The notes: a model not told the origin generated them from the letters alone. Numbered from the stretch's first letter, positions 8,516 through 16,734 are shown. The stretch is DNA of 32,991 nt from Candidatus Collierbacteria bacterium GW2011_GWC2_44_18 (GCA_001000865.1 LCIE01000002.1:1-32991); one strand, 5' to 3'. Numbers and translations: made by a program.

Positions 8516-9907
8516 TTAAAACTCCACTGTAAACATCGCAGCTGAGTTGGGAGTAAAAAACTCGGATGTTTTCCAGGTCGCTGAAGTTGTTGCCACATTC
8601 AACGTTCGACTACTACCCATAAACTCTGTTCTGGTAATCTTAAAGTTTCCTTTAGGCAGATTTTCAAAAGTCATGGGTACCGATTCTGTGTGAGCTCCCT
8701 TCGGGTCGTAGTTAACCACCATAATTTTCAAGTTTCCCTTGTCATCCGTTGAGGCAACGCTTTTGATCCACGAACCTTCTCCGGCCACACTTAACCTATA
8801 TGGTCCCAGATTATTCAAAAACTGAAGGGCATAGTATCGCGGTTTTTTTTCGGGAGTTCCAAATTTCTCATGAGTCAGGATTCCCCACCTGCCCCAGTAT
8901 TTCTCCGGCCCTAGTCCATCCTTAATCTCAAAAAGAAATGCTCGATCGATCGCCCCCATCATTGCTCTGGCTCCGGCGAGAGTGTGAATTGCTCCAAATA
9001 GTTCGTCATAGCCGGGATCTACTTCACTATTATGTCCCCACTCCGTCACATAAAATTTGAGATTAATTAGGGCGGGAATATTTTCGGCCCATTTTCTGGC
9101 TTGTCGGGCATCTCTTTCGTACTGCTCCAGGTCGTATGAGTATCGGTGCCAGCTAAGGAAATCCATTCTCAAATTATTAGCGTCCACAAATTTAATCATT
9201 CTTTCTTCCCAGTTTTGATATAACCCGGTCGTTGCTGGTCCACCTATTTCGAAGGGGTTCGCACCTCGTACTCTTCCCGCTGCGTGCGCCGAGGCGGTAT
9301 ACATGTCAAAATAATTTTTATCTCCGTATGTTTCGTATCCGCCGAACAGATCCGGCTCATTCCAAACTTCATAAATTACACCATTAATATTTTTCTGAGT
9401 TCTTCCACTGTAATGTTCTATGGTCGCCTGTACTACCTGACCCCACTCGTTCCAATCTTTGGCTGGTGAAACCATATCTCCGGTAGCAATCACCTCCGGC
9501 ATGTACGATAAAGAAAGGAAAGGTTTTGCCCCTGTCGCCAAGATAACCTCAATCGCCTTATCAAGTCCGGTCCAATCATAAGTCAGGTGACCATCGGTTC
9601 TGGATACCACCTTAAAAGCATCATAAATATGATCAAGTCTGATGTACTCCGGGTTTAACGCTTTCACTTCCTCAACTACGGGAGCGAGCATCTCTTTTGG
9701 TTCTTCTCCTCCTTGGCCCAAATTCCGCCACGGTTCTGGTATTTTCCCCAGTACTCCTTCATAGTTGTAAACCAAATTCGCGGGCACTCCAGCTGCCTTA
9801 CCTACATACTGTAATGCCGTAGGCAAAGCCACCACTACTAAGATGATCACCAGCAGTCCCGCAATAAGTGGTATTAACCCTCGAAAAAGCTCTTTCTTGC
9901 TTGACAT
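8516..9907 (-). CDS. Membrane-anchored or secreted glycoside hydrolase-like TIM-barrel protein (GH39/cellulase-like)
   Basis: N-terminal TM; 'YEVWNEPDLFGGYETYGDKNYFDMYTASAHAAGRVRGANPFEIGGPAT' (NEP motif) and 'FYVTEWGHNSE'. Start set at the ATG at 9907 (MSSKKELF), preceded by TGATAAAGT, rather than the upstream 9949. Confidence 0.75.
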   Translation of the reverse strand: MSSKKELFRGLIPLIAGLLVIILVVVALPTALQYVGKAAGVPANLVYNYEGVLGKIPEPWRNLGQGGEEPKEMLAPVVEEVKALNPEYIRLDHIYDAFKVVSRTDGHLTYDWTGLDKAIEVILATGAKPFLSLSYMPEVIATGDMVSPAKDWNEWGQVVQATIEHYSGRTQKNINGVIYEVWNEPDLFGGYETYGDKNYFDMYTASAHAAGRVRGANPFEIGGPATTGLYQNWEERMIKFVDANNLRMDFLSWHRYSYDLEQYERDARQARKWAENIPALINLKFYVTEWGHNSEVDPGYDELFGAIHTLAGARAMMGAIDRAFLFEIKDGLGPEKYWGRWGILTHEKFGTPEKKPRYYALQFLNNLGPYRLSVAGEGSWIKSVASTDDKGNLKIMVVNYDPKGAHTESVPMTFENLPKGNFKITRTEFMGSSRTLNVATTSATWKTSEFFTPNSAAMFTVEF

Positions 9908-9938
9908 TACCTTAACTTTATCACATCTTGACCAGATG

Positions 9939-9965
9939 TTATCACTCATGCTATCATTCTGCTAA
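9939..9965 (+). promoter_or_regulatory. CIRCE-like operator overlapping the hrcA promoter and start codon
   Basis: TTATCACTC-N9-TTCTGCTAA versus CIRCE TTAGCACTC-N9-GAGTGCTAA (8/9 and 6/9); promoter TTGACC-N18-TATCAT overlaps it. Confidence 0.6.
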
Positions 9966-10693
9966 TGGATCTTACAGATCGTCAAATTCATATCATCAAA
10001 ACTATCGTCGAGGAGTTTACCCTCACGGCTGAACCGGTCGGTTCGGTCACTCTGGAGAATAAATATCGTCTTGGAGTGTCTCCTGCTACTCTCAGGAATG
10101 AAATGGCTGTTCTGGAAAACAAAGGGTTCTTGTCACAGCCTCACGCTTCTTCTGGACGAGTTCCTACCCCCATGGCCATTAAGTTTTATGTCAATGAATT
10201 GATGAAAGAAAAAGATCTTTCCGTCGCCGAAGAGGTAAACGTCAAGTCACGCGTCTGGGATCATCGCTACAATCGGGATGATCTCATGCGTGAAGCCACC
10301 AAAGTTCTCGCCGAAAGGACCAAAGCTCTCTGCGTCGCCGCCACCGACGAAGGACTCACTTATCATTCCGGCTATGCCAACTTGTTTAATTCAGTGGAAT
10401 TTGAAAACCATCTGGACATCACTCGCGAAATTTTCTATCTACTTGATCAGCAGCAAAGACTGATGGACATTTTTGGTCGAGCCTCTGGTAGTTCACCTAT
10501 TCACATTTTGGTCGGAGACGAAATTGGGGTAACCCTCCTTCAGCCAGTCAGTTGGGTCTTCGCGGACATTCGTATTGGCGGCAAACGCGGTAGCCTTGGC
10601 ATTATCGGTTCCAGTCGTCAGGAATATGATCGCAATATTCCTTTTGTCCGATACGTAGCCAACTTAGTTAATCAAATTGCTCAAGAATGGTAA
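9965..10693 (+). CDS. hrcA: Heat-inducible transcription repressor HrcA (short form)
   Basis: 'LTDRQIHIIKTIVEEFTLTAEPVGSVTLENKYRLGVSPATLRNEMAVLENKGFLSQPHASSGRVPT' is diagnostic; C-terminal 'GSLGIIGSSRQEYDRNIPFVRYVANLVNQI'; 242 aa. Confidence 0.9.
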   Translation: MDLTDRQIHIIKTIVEEFTLTAEPVGSVTLENKYRLGVSPATLRNEMAVLENKGFLSQPHASSGRVPTPMAIKFYVNELMKEKDLSVAEEVNVKSRVWDHRYNRDDLMREATKVLAERTKALCVAATDEGLTYHSGYANLFNSVEFENHLDITREIFYLLDQQQRLMDIFGRASGSSPIHILVGDEIGVTLLQPVSWVFADIRIGGKRGSLGIIGSSRQEYDRNIPFVRYVANLVNQIAQEW

Positions 10694-11202
10694 AAAAACC
10701 CCCAAAAAAAAACATCACAGAACTGGCACACCTAAGCTCTCGTATCGAAGAACTGGAAAATAATTACAAAAGAGTTTTGGCCGACTACCAAAATCAGGAG
10801 CGTCGCCACAAAGAACAACGGGTGAATATCATCAAGATGGCTTCGGCTTCTCTGATCGAAAAACTTCTTGTGAATCTTGATTCACTGGAAATGGCCCAAA
10901 CTCACCTTAATGATCGCGGACTACAGATTGTCATCGATCAGTTCATCTCTATCTTAGGCCAGGAAGGTCTTTCTGTCATCAAGTCTGACGGCCAAGATTT
11001 TGATCCGCTGTTAATGGACTGTACCGAAGTCACTCCGGGAAAAAAAGATAGGGTAATCGAGACCGTTTCCCCCGGCTATTATCTCTATGACAAAGTCCTC
11101 CGCCCTGCCAAAGTGAAGGTTGGTTCTGGAACCAACCTTCATCCTCACGAAAGTGGGGATCCATCAAGTAACGCCTCCGGCCACCCAGCACCAACCACCT
11201 AA
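10687..11202 (+). CDS. grpE: Nucleotide exchange factor GrpE
   Basis: Coiled-coil N-terminus, 'EKLLVNLDSLEMA', 'VIETVSPGYYLYDKVLRPAKVKV'; lies between hrcA and dnaK. Confidence 0.85.
   Translation: MVKKPPKKNITELAHLSSRIEELENNYKRVLADYQNQERRHKEQRVNIIKMASASLIEKLLVNLDSLEMAQTHLNDRGLQIVIDQFISILGQEGLSVIKSDGQDFDPLLMDCTEVTPGKKDRVIETVSPGYYLYDKVLRPAKVKVGSGTNLHPHESGDPSSNASGHPAPTT
11115..11140. repeat. Perfect 26-bp palindrome at the 3' end of grpE
   Basis: GAAGGTTGGTTC-TG-GAACCAACCTTC. Confidence 0.85.
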
Positions 11203-11208
11203 CACCAC

Positions 11209-11252
11209 CGTCATTGCGAGTTTCGGTACTCCGAACCGCGGCAATCTATATA
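11209..11252. repeat. Dispersed 'cgtcattgcgag...cggcaatct' repeat between grpE and dnaK
   Basis: ccgtcattgcgagtttcggtactccgaaccgcggcaatctat; the same family recurs elsewhere in the window. Confidence 0.7.
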
Positions 11253-11294
11253 ATTAACTTCGTTTTACAAATTAATTAAAAACCAAAAAATAAT

Positions 11295-13211
11295 ATGTCC
11301 AAAATAATCGGAATCGATCTCGGCACTACCAACTCGGCCATCGCCGTCATGGAAGGTGGCACCGCCAAAATAATTCCCTCGGCCGAAGGTCGCAACACTT
11401 TTCCTTCTATCGTTGAACCTATCAAAGGCCTGGTGGGCGACGTTGCCAAACGACAAATGGTCCTCAACTCAACCAACACTATTTTCTCCGTTAAAAGACT
11501 CATGGGTCAAAAATTTACCGGTAAACAGTCTCAAAAAACCAAAGAGATCGCGCCTTTCGAAATTGCCGAGGGTAAAGATGGCATGGCCGTCATTAATCTC
11601 GGTGGTAAGACCTTTACTCCTCAGGAAATTTCCGCGAAAATTCTTCAGAAAGCCAAAGCGGATGCGGAAGCTTATTTAGGGGTTACTGTTACCGATGCCG
11701 TTATCACCGTTCCTGCCTATTTCGACGACTCACAACGCCAAGCCACCAAACAAGCCGGAGAAATAGCTGGATTGAATGTCCAAAGAATAGTAAACGAACC
11801 CACTGCCGCTGCTCTCGCCTATGGTTTGGATAAAGGTAAAAATGAAACTGTTGTTGTTTACGATTTGGGTGGCGGTACTTTTGATGTTTCCATCCTGGAA
11901 CTTGGGGATGGAGTTTTTGAAGTTAAGTCTACCAATGGTGACACTTTCCTTGGTGGCGATGACTTCGATCGCCGTTTGATCGATTACATCGTTTCCGAAT
12001 TCAAAAAAGAGACAGGAGTTGATCTATCTCTTGATAAGCAAGCACTTCAGCGTATTAAAGACGCCGCCGAAAAAGCCAAAATCGAACTTTCCTCTGCTAC
12101 AGAAACAGAAATCAACCAACCCTTTATTACACAAAAAGATGGTCAGCCACAGCACCTTACCATGAAGATTTCCAGGGCCAAGCTGGAAGAATTAGTTGAT
12201 GATCTGATCCAAAAAACCATTGAACCATGCAAGAAAGCTTTAGCGGACGCCAAGATGGAAAAGTCTCATATCGCCGAAGTCATTCTCGTTGGTGGTATGA
12301 CCCGCATGCCCAAGGTTCAGCAAGTGGTTAAAGATTTCTTTGGCAAAGAACCAAATAAATCAGTGAATCCAGATGAGGCAGTAGCTCTCGGTGCCGCCAT
12401 TCAAGGCGGTGTCATTTCCGGAGATGTCAAAGATATACTTCTTCTCGATGTCACTCCTTTAACTTTAGGTATCGAAACCATGGGCGGTGTTATGACCCCA
12501 CTCATCGAAAGGAATACTACCGTTCCCAGTAGTAAGTCTCAAATCTTCTCCACCGCTTCGGACAATCAGCCCCAAGTGGAAGTTCATATTCTTCAAGGAG
12601 AGCGACCCATGGCCGGAGATAATAAGACACTTGGTAGTTTTGTCCTTGATGGTATTCCGGCTGCACCAAGAGGTATTCCTCAAATTGAAGTCACTTTTGA
12701 TATCGATGCCAATGGTATTTTGAATGTCTCTGCCAAAGACAAAGCTACCGGTAAAGAACAGAAGATAACTATCAAGAACGCCACCAATCTTTCCGACGCT
12801 GAAGTAGAAAAGATGAAGCAAGATGCCGAGAAGTACGCCGAGGACGACAAAAAGAAAAAAGAGTTGGTTGATAAGCGAAATGAGGCTGACACTTTAATCA
12901 TTCAAACCCGCAAAGTCCTCAAGGATGCAGGTGATAAGTTTGGAGCCGATGCTGCCAAAGAAATGACCGAATCTCTTGATGAACTTGAAAAAGAACTCAA
13001 AAACGAATCGGCCACCGTCGAATCTCTGGACGCCAAACTGAAAACTTCTACCGAACTGGTCCAAAAACACGCCGAAGCTCTCTACAAAGCCGCCGCCGAA
13101 AAAGACAAACCTGCTGGCCCGTCAACTGACGATGCCACCAAGTCTGAAGAACCCAAAACCGAAACCAAATCGGACACCAAAACAGCCGAAGAAGGCGAAG
13201 TCGTCGAGTAA
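11295..13211 (+). CDS. dnaK: Chaperone protein DnaK (Hsp70)
   Basis: '[19 protein letters not shown]', '[38 protein letters not shown]', 638 aa. Confidence 0.97.
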   Translation: MSKIIGIDLGTTNSAIAVMEGGTAKIIPSAEGRNTFPSIVEPIKGLVGDVAKRQMVLNSTNTIFSVKRLMGQKFTGKQSQKTKEIAPFEIAEGKDGMAVINLGGKTFTPQEISAKILQKAKADAEAYLGVTVTDAVITVPAYFDDSQRQATKQAGEIAGLNVQRIVNEPTAAALAYGLDKGKNETVVVYDLGGGTFDVSILELGDGVFEVKSTNGDTFLGGDDFDRRLIDYIVSEFKKETGVDLSLDKQALQRIKDAAEKAKIELSSATETEINQPFITQKDGQPQHLTMKISRAKLEELVDDLIQKTIEPCKKALADAKMEKSHIAEVILVGGMTRMPKVQQVVKDFFGKEPNKSVNPDEAVALGAAIQGGVISGDVKDILLLDVTPLTLGIETMGGVMTPLIERNTTVPSSKSQIFSTASDNQPQVEVHILQGERPMAGDNKTLGSFVLDGIPAAPRGIPQIEVTFDIDANGILNVSAKDKATGKEQKITIKNATNLSDAEVEKMKQDAEKYAEDDKKKKELVDKRNEADTLIIQTRKVLKDAGDKFGADAAKEMTESLDELEKELKNESATVESLDAKLKTSTELVQKHAEALYKAAAEKDKPAGPSTDDATKSEEPKTETKSDTKTAEEGEVVE

Positions 13212-13213
13212 GA

Positions 13214-13257
13214 GTTTCGTCATAGCGAGGCCGCCTTCGGGTGGCCGTGGCAATCTT
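13214..13257. repeat. Dispersed 'cgtcat(a/t)gcgagg...gtggcaatct' repeat
   Basis: cgtcatagcgaggccgccttcgggtggccgtggcaatctt. Confidence 0.6.
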
Positions 13258-13263
13258 ATAATA

Positions 13264-13299
13264 TGCTATAATACCTCCATCTCACTTTGACATGGAGGT
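13264..13299 (+). promoter_or_regulatory. Extended -10 promoter plus 8-bp inverted repeat that includes the Shine-Dalgarno
   Basis: TGcTATAAT (-10 at 13267-13272), ACCTCCAT (13273-13280) / ATGGAGGT (13292-13299), ATG at 13303. Confidence 0.65.
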
Positions 13300-13302
13300 C
13301 TT

Positions 13303-13815
13303 ATGTCCGACGAAGCTTTTGAATTCCCCGATGATCTAAAGAAAGCGGCCGTCAAGCTTGAGTTTGGCCACACCATCTTCGCCCTGTTGGAAAGAAAATG
13401 TGTCGAGTTTGTCGCCGGATTCAGAGAATCTTTCAATGTTTCTCCTGAAGAATGGTATGGCATGTCCATGTTTGGCCCGGAACTCACGGCCGATATCCGC
13501 CAGGCTGGGGAAGCCAAGTCGCTTCTGGAAACCATGCTCACTCAAGACCTGGCCAAAGGCTATAGTGATCGTCTCGATGCCATTGTCATTGGCTACGATG
13601 TGGCCTTTCTGGCTTTCGCTGAGGGCCTCATCCTCGACAATCGGCTTGATCCCATTGAGACGAGCCAATCACCGGCCTTGACCACTCAACTCTATCTCGG
13701 CCGCATTTTGTTAAACGGCCGCGTCTGGAAACTATTAGTCCAGGACGAACACGACGTTCTGGGTTCGAAATTCAGCGCCGCCTCGATCGATCGTCACTTC
13801 CATATCCTTGCCTAA
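13303..13815 (+). CDS. Orphan small protein of unknown function
   Basis: 170 aa ORF with GGAGGT-ctt-ATG start and a strong terminator directly downstream. Confidence 0.75.
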   Translation: MSDEAFEFPDDLKKAAVKLEFGHTIFALLERKCVEFVAGFRESFNVSPEEWYGMSMFGPELTADIRQAGEAKSLLETMLTQDLAKGYSDRLDAIVIGYDVAFLAFAEGLILDNRLDPIETSQSPALTTQLYLGRILLNGRVWKLLVQDEHDVLGSKFSAASIDRHFHILA

Positions 13816-13820
13816 TATTT

Positions 13821-13848
13821 TGACCCCGTCTCTACGGGGTCATTTTTG
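13821..13848 (+). terminator. Intrinsic terminator
   Basis: TGACCCCG-tctcta-CGGGGTCA then TTTTT. Confidence 0.85.
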
Positions 13849-13871
13849 TCTTTGTGCGACTTTTGGTCAAA

Positions 13872-13898
13872 CTAGCACTCGCCGCCCAAATCTGCTGA
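13872..13898 (+). promoter_or_regulatory. CIRCE-like operator upstream of dnaJ
   Basis: CTAGCACTC-N9-ATCTGCTGA; left half 8/9 to CIRCE; right half resembles the hrcA site (TTCTGCTAA). Confidence 0.5.
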
Positions 13899-13917
13899 TA
13901 ATTTGCTAAAATAAAAC

Positions 13918-13988
13918 GTCATTGCGAGGAACGAAGTGACGTGGCAATCCAGGCCTCGTCATCCTCGCGAAGGCGGGGATCCATCCAA
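13918..13988. repeat. Dispersed repeats between the CIRCE-like site and dnaJ
   Basis: cgtcattgcgaggaacgaagtgacgtggcaatcc followed by cgtcatcctcgcgaaggcggggatccatcc. Confidence 0.65.
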
Positions 13989-13999
13989 TAAAACTATTA

Positions 14000-14857
14000 A
14001 TGTCCACAACACGAGACCTTTACGATATTTTAGGGTTAACCAAATCTGCAACAGTGGCAGAGATTAAATCTGCCTATAGGAAGCTCGCTCTCAAATGGCA
14101 CCCCGATCGGAACAAAGAGAAAGATGCCACCGAAAAATTCAAAGAAATCAACGAGGCTTATGAGGTTCTCAGCAGTCCGGAAAAGAAGTCCAAGTACGAC
14201 CAGTTCGGTCACGCTGCTTTTGGTGGAGGCACTGGCTTTAATCCCCATGGGGGAGCTTCCGGAAATCCTTTTGCTGGTTACTATTCGTCAGGCGGCAACA
14301 TCAACTTTGAAGATCTTTTTGGAGGACAGGGTGGCTTTTCCGACCCCTTTGATATTTTTAGTGCCTTTTTTGGTGGCGGAAATCAGGGCAGGCGCCAGGC
14401 CAAACCCCACTACTCTCTCAAACTAGATTTTATGGAAGCGGTCAGCGGGGTCGAAAAAACCATCGTTCATCAAGGCAAGCAGTACACAGTGAAAGTTCCC
14501 GCCGGTGTTGATGAGGGTAACCGCATTCGCTATAACGAATTTGACGTCAGTTTCGAAATTAGACCAAGCAAAGTTTTCAAGCGGGAAGGAAATGACGTTA
14601 TCGTCAATCACGAAATTCCCTTTACTCTAGCTATTTTGGGCGGAGAAACCGAAGCCCCCACCCTCGATGGAGATCTAAAACTTAGAATCCGTTCCGGCAC
14701 CCAGCCTGAATCGGTTGTCCGGTTAACAGGCAAAGGCATCAAACATCTCCAGTCCAATCGCCACGGGGATCTCTATATCCGCTTCGTCATCAAGCTCCCT
14801 TCGCACCTCTCCGGCAAACAAAAAGACCTTCTCAAGAAATTCGAAGATTTGTCCTAA
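14000..14857 (+). CDS. dnaJ: DnaJ/CbpA-type J-domain protein lacking the zinc-finger domain
   Basis: J domain 'DLYDILGLTKSATVAEIKSAYRKLALKWHPDRNKEKDATEKFKEINEAYEVLS', G/F-rich region, C-terminal substrate-binding domain; no CxxCxGxG repeats. Confidence 0.9.
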   Translation: MSTTRDLYDILGLTKSATVAEIKSAYRKLALKWHPDRNKEKDATEKFKEINEAYEVLSSPEKKSKYDQFGHAAFGGGTGFNPHGGASGNPFAGYYSSGGNINFEDLFGGQGGFSDPFDIFSAFFGGGNQGRRQAKPHYSLKLDFMEAVSGVEKTIVHQGKQYTVKVPAGVDEGNRIRYNEFDVSFEIRPSKVFKREGNDVIVNHEIPFTLAILGGETEAPTLDGDLKLRIRSGTQPESVVRLTGKGIKHLQSNRHGDLYIRFVIKLPSHLSGKQKDLLKKFEDLS

Positions 14858-14862
14858 CCACC

Positions 14863-15062
14863 GTCATCTCGAGCCATACTACCGAGTTTACCCGCCTCCG
14901 GCGGGAGAGATCTCACTCCAGCGTCATTGCGAGACCCGCCTTGGCGGGTCGCGGCAATCTCACTCCATTGTCATTCCGGGCTCGACCCGGAATCCATCCC
15001 TTCCGTCATTGCGAATCTCGTACTCAGAGCCCTGCCTGCCGGCAGGCAGGTGTGGCAATCTC
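14863..15062. repeat. Cluster of several dispersed intergenic repeats, including a 58-nt copy (15003-15060) almost identical to 24798-24855
   Basis: Several 'cgtcattgcgag...ggcaatct' and 'gtcattccgggctcgacccggaatccatcc' units; contains the 20-bp palindrome CCTGCCTGCCGGCAGGCAGG. Confidence 0.8.
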
Positions 15063-15714
15063 ACATTATTCCCTGTCTTCTTTCGATTTCCTTTATCACC
15101 TTCACATAACTCTTTTTCTCTGTTGGATCTTCTCCCTTCAACTTCCCCATTTTTATTTTTATATTCGGATTCATTGCGACCACTCCTAGGGCCAAACCCA
15201 AATAGATTCTTTGCCATTCCTGTTCTATGGTTGTCATTTCAATATCCCAGTCAATCGTGATTTCGTTTGACCAAGACATATCATCTAAGGTAGTGAAAAT
15301 CTCTCTCAGTATCGGAGAACGACCAGGGTCTCTCTTGGTCATCTCTTTAATTATTTGAAGTCCCAGCTGTGTTCCAGAGGCCTGATCTTCATTAAAAACT
15401 CCAGCCAAATTAAAATCCAGGGCAAAGGCAATGGCCATCCCCAAATCTACCCTTGAACCTTCGGATGGTGTTCCGCCTGCGTTCCACAAAATATCCACTC
15501 TTCCTCCATGGCAAGCAGCTTGATACATAAATTCTCGCTCGGCCATCACAATGTTGTAGCCGGTCTCGTCCTGTTGGGGAGCATCTACCACCGGATTAAA
15601 GAGTCTGACCCCTCCCGCCTTAAGCGTTTCTGCGTATTTGGCGATTTCTTCTGCCTGTTCTGTCGTCACTTGCCGCACCGGCGAGATCAAATAAACCAGT
15701 TTTTCCTTTTCCAT
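15061..15714 (-). CDS. Nucleoside 2-deoxyribosyltransferase-like protein
   Basis: 'VYLISPVRQVTTEQAEEIAKYAETLKAGGVRLFNP...WNAGGTPSEGSRVDLGMAIAFALDF' resembles the family (Y-hydrophobic-P start, then a G-x-E/D...D/E-x-G-x-A motif). Start set at the 15714 ATG preceded by TG-TAGAAT. Confidence 0.55.
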   Translation of the reverse strand: MEKEKLVYLISPVRQVTTEQAEEIAKYAETLKAGGVRLFNPVVDAPQQDETGYNIVMAEREFMYQAACHGGRVDILWNAGGTPSEGSRVDLGMAIAFALDFNLAGVFNEDQASGTQLGLQIIKEMTKRDPGRSPILREIFTTLDDMSWSNEITIDWDIEMTTIEQEWQRIYLGLALGVVAMNPNIKIKMGKLKGEDPTEKKSYVKVIKEIERRQGIM

Positions 15715-15874
15715 GTCCCATATTCTACACCTCAAGTTACTCTACCTCTTCAATAAGCAAAAACTCTTCAAAAATTCGAAGACCTGTTCTGAGTCAAGCT
15801 TGGTAACCTATAGCTTGCATTTCATGCTCCCATGTGCTAAAATACTTCAAAATTCAGCGCATATGGAGGTTTCC

Positions 15875-16363
15875 TTGAAAATATATGTCCCAAGCTCAAA
15901 AAACCCATCGACCCAACTCTGTTTAGACTCTGCTCTGGTTGCAGAAGCAGACGTCATGATCATGGAAAAGGCGGGTGGAATTACTGCCGCCTATCCAATT
16001 TCTGCATCTGGAAAGGCTGATCTCGAAACTCTTAAACTTCGAGCCCACTATCAACCTGAGTACCACAACTCCTTTTACCCAATCCCGTTTTCTTTGGGCA
16101 ATGCCGTGGCTTTCCTGGTCAAGCGGTTTAAGGTGGAGTACATCAACCCGGTACAATCTTCGGAATTAAAACCAACTTTCTCCGTCGGTGATCTGGTAAT
16201 TTGCGGCAGTTTATACGGCAATGAAGTACATGCAGTGGTCGATGTACATCAACTTTCAGGGGTGGAGAAGGGGTTTGCGCTCCACTCCCAAAGAGTTACC
16301 ATCAGGGACCATAACGGCTATTTACCATCTATGTCTGGACATTTGTTGGTAAAGATCTTCTGA
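15875..16363 (+). CDS. Orphan small protein of unknown function
   Basis: ORF track begins at 15713, but ATGGAGGT-ttcc-TTG supports a TTG start at 15875 ('MKIYVPSSKNPSTQLCLDS'); followed by a terminator. Confidence 0.7.
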   Translation: MKIYVPSSKNPSTQLCLDSALVAEADVMIMEKAGGITAAYPISASGKADLETLKLRAHYQPEYHNSFYPIPFSLGNAVAFLVKRFKVEYINPVQSSELKPTFSVGDLVICGSLYGNEVHAVVDVHQLSGVEKGFALHSQRVTIRDHNGYLPSMSGHLLVKIF

Positions 16364-16374
16364 TTTCTTTCAAC

Positions 16375-16401
16375 AGCAGTTTCGCAAGAGACTGCTATTT
16401 T
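16375..16401 (+). terminator. Intrinsic terminator
   Basis: AGCAGT...ACTGCT hairpin followed by ATTTTT. Confidence 0.75.
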
Positions 16402-16414
16402 TATGCAAATGCGC

Positions 16415-16420
16415 TATAAT
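16415..16420 (+). promoter_or_regulatory. -10 element TATAAT of the putative ncRNA unit
   Basis: gcgcTATAATtaaat directly after a terminator and before strongly self-complementary noncoding sequence. Confidence 0.5.
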
Positions 16421-16426
16421 TAAATA

Positions 16427-16570
16427 GCATAACGGTAGTTATGAGTAATTATAAGAGGAAGCGCAGTCTGGATACTTCAATAAAATAGGTTATTGAAGAG
16501 AAGACGAGCAAGCTCTTATAATCACCCTAGGATTGTGGTTTTTAGTTGAGCGGCTCGGGTCGCTCTTTTT
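16427..16570 (+). ncRNA. Putative structured noncoding RNA of unknown family
   Basis: CATAAC-GGTA-GTTATG hairpin (16428-16443); ATTATAAGAG (16448-16457) / CTCTTATAAT (16513-16522) closing stem; inner CTTCAATAA-aatagg-TTATTGAAG hairpin (16475-16498); terminated by GAGCGGC-tcgg-GTCGCTC-TTTTT. No ORF of this strand covers it in the supplied track. Confidence 0.55.
16548..16570 (+). terminator. Intrinsic terminator with TCGG loop, nested in a larger inverted repeat
   Basis: GAGCGGC-tcgg-GTCGCTC + TTTTT; outer arms GTGGTTTTTAGT / ACTAAAAATCCAC (16535-16583). Confidence 0.8.
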
Positions 16571-16589
16571 ACTAAAAATCCACATCATC

Positions 16590-16672
16590 CGTCATCGCGA
16601 GGCCGTAGGCCGTGGCGATCCCCGACTCGGAGATTGCTTCAGCTCTGCTTTGCAGAGATTCGCAATGACAAA
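16590..16672. repeat. Dispersed 'cgtcatcgcgaggcc...gtggcgatcc...gattcgcaatgac' repeat
   Basis: Starts as one repeat family and ends with its inverse (gcaatgac), forming a compound element. Confidence 0.6.
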
Positions 16673-16734
16673 AGTAATAAATTAAAGTTAATACCAGCAC
16701 TGTGCACCAGGCACAATGCACCAAACACTAAATT

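Noticed and set aside
11203-11294. CIRCE-like site directly upstream of dnaK
   Set aside because: Only a dispersed repeat and AT-rich spacer are present; no TTAGCACTC-like half site was found.
12465-12821. Minus-strand ORF of 118 aa antisense to dnaK
   Set aside because: Lies fully inside a clearly coding gene; composition looks like an antisense shadow ORF and no family is recognisable.
14863-15062. CRISPR array candidate because of several related repeats in tandem
   Set aside because: Units differ in length and sequence, spacing is irregular, and no cas genes are nearby; they match dispersed palindromic repeats.
14927-15260. Several short ORFs over the 14.9-15.2 kb repeat cluster ('PACRQAG', 'CLPAGR' peptides)
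   Set aside because: They are translations of dispersed intergenic repeats and run antisense into the deoxyribosyltransferase-like gene.
15713-15874. N-terminal extension of the 15875 orphan gene to the ATG at 15713
   Set aside because: The extension overlaps a -10-like TGcTAAAAT and an ideal GGAGGT-N4-TTG start, so the shorter form is better supported.
16427-16570. tRNA, tmRNA or SRP RNA identity for the structured RNA
   Set aside because: No T-loop GTTCRA motif, no CCA-compatible acceptor stem and no SRP apical-loop signature (GGAAGGAAGCA-like) were seen.
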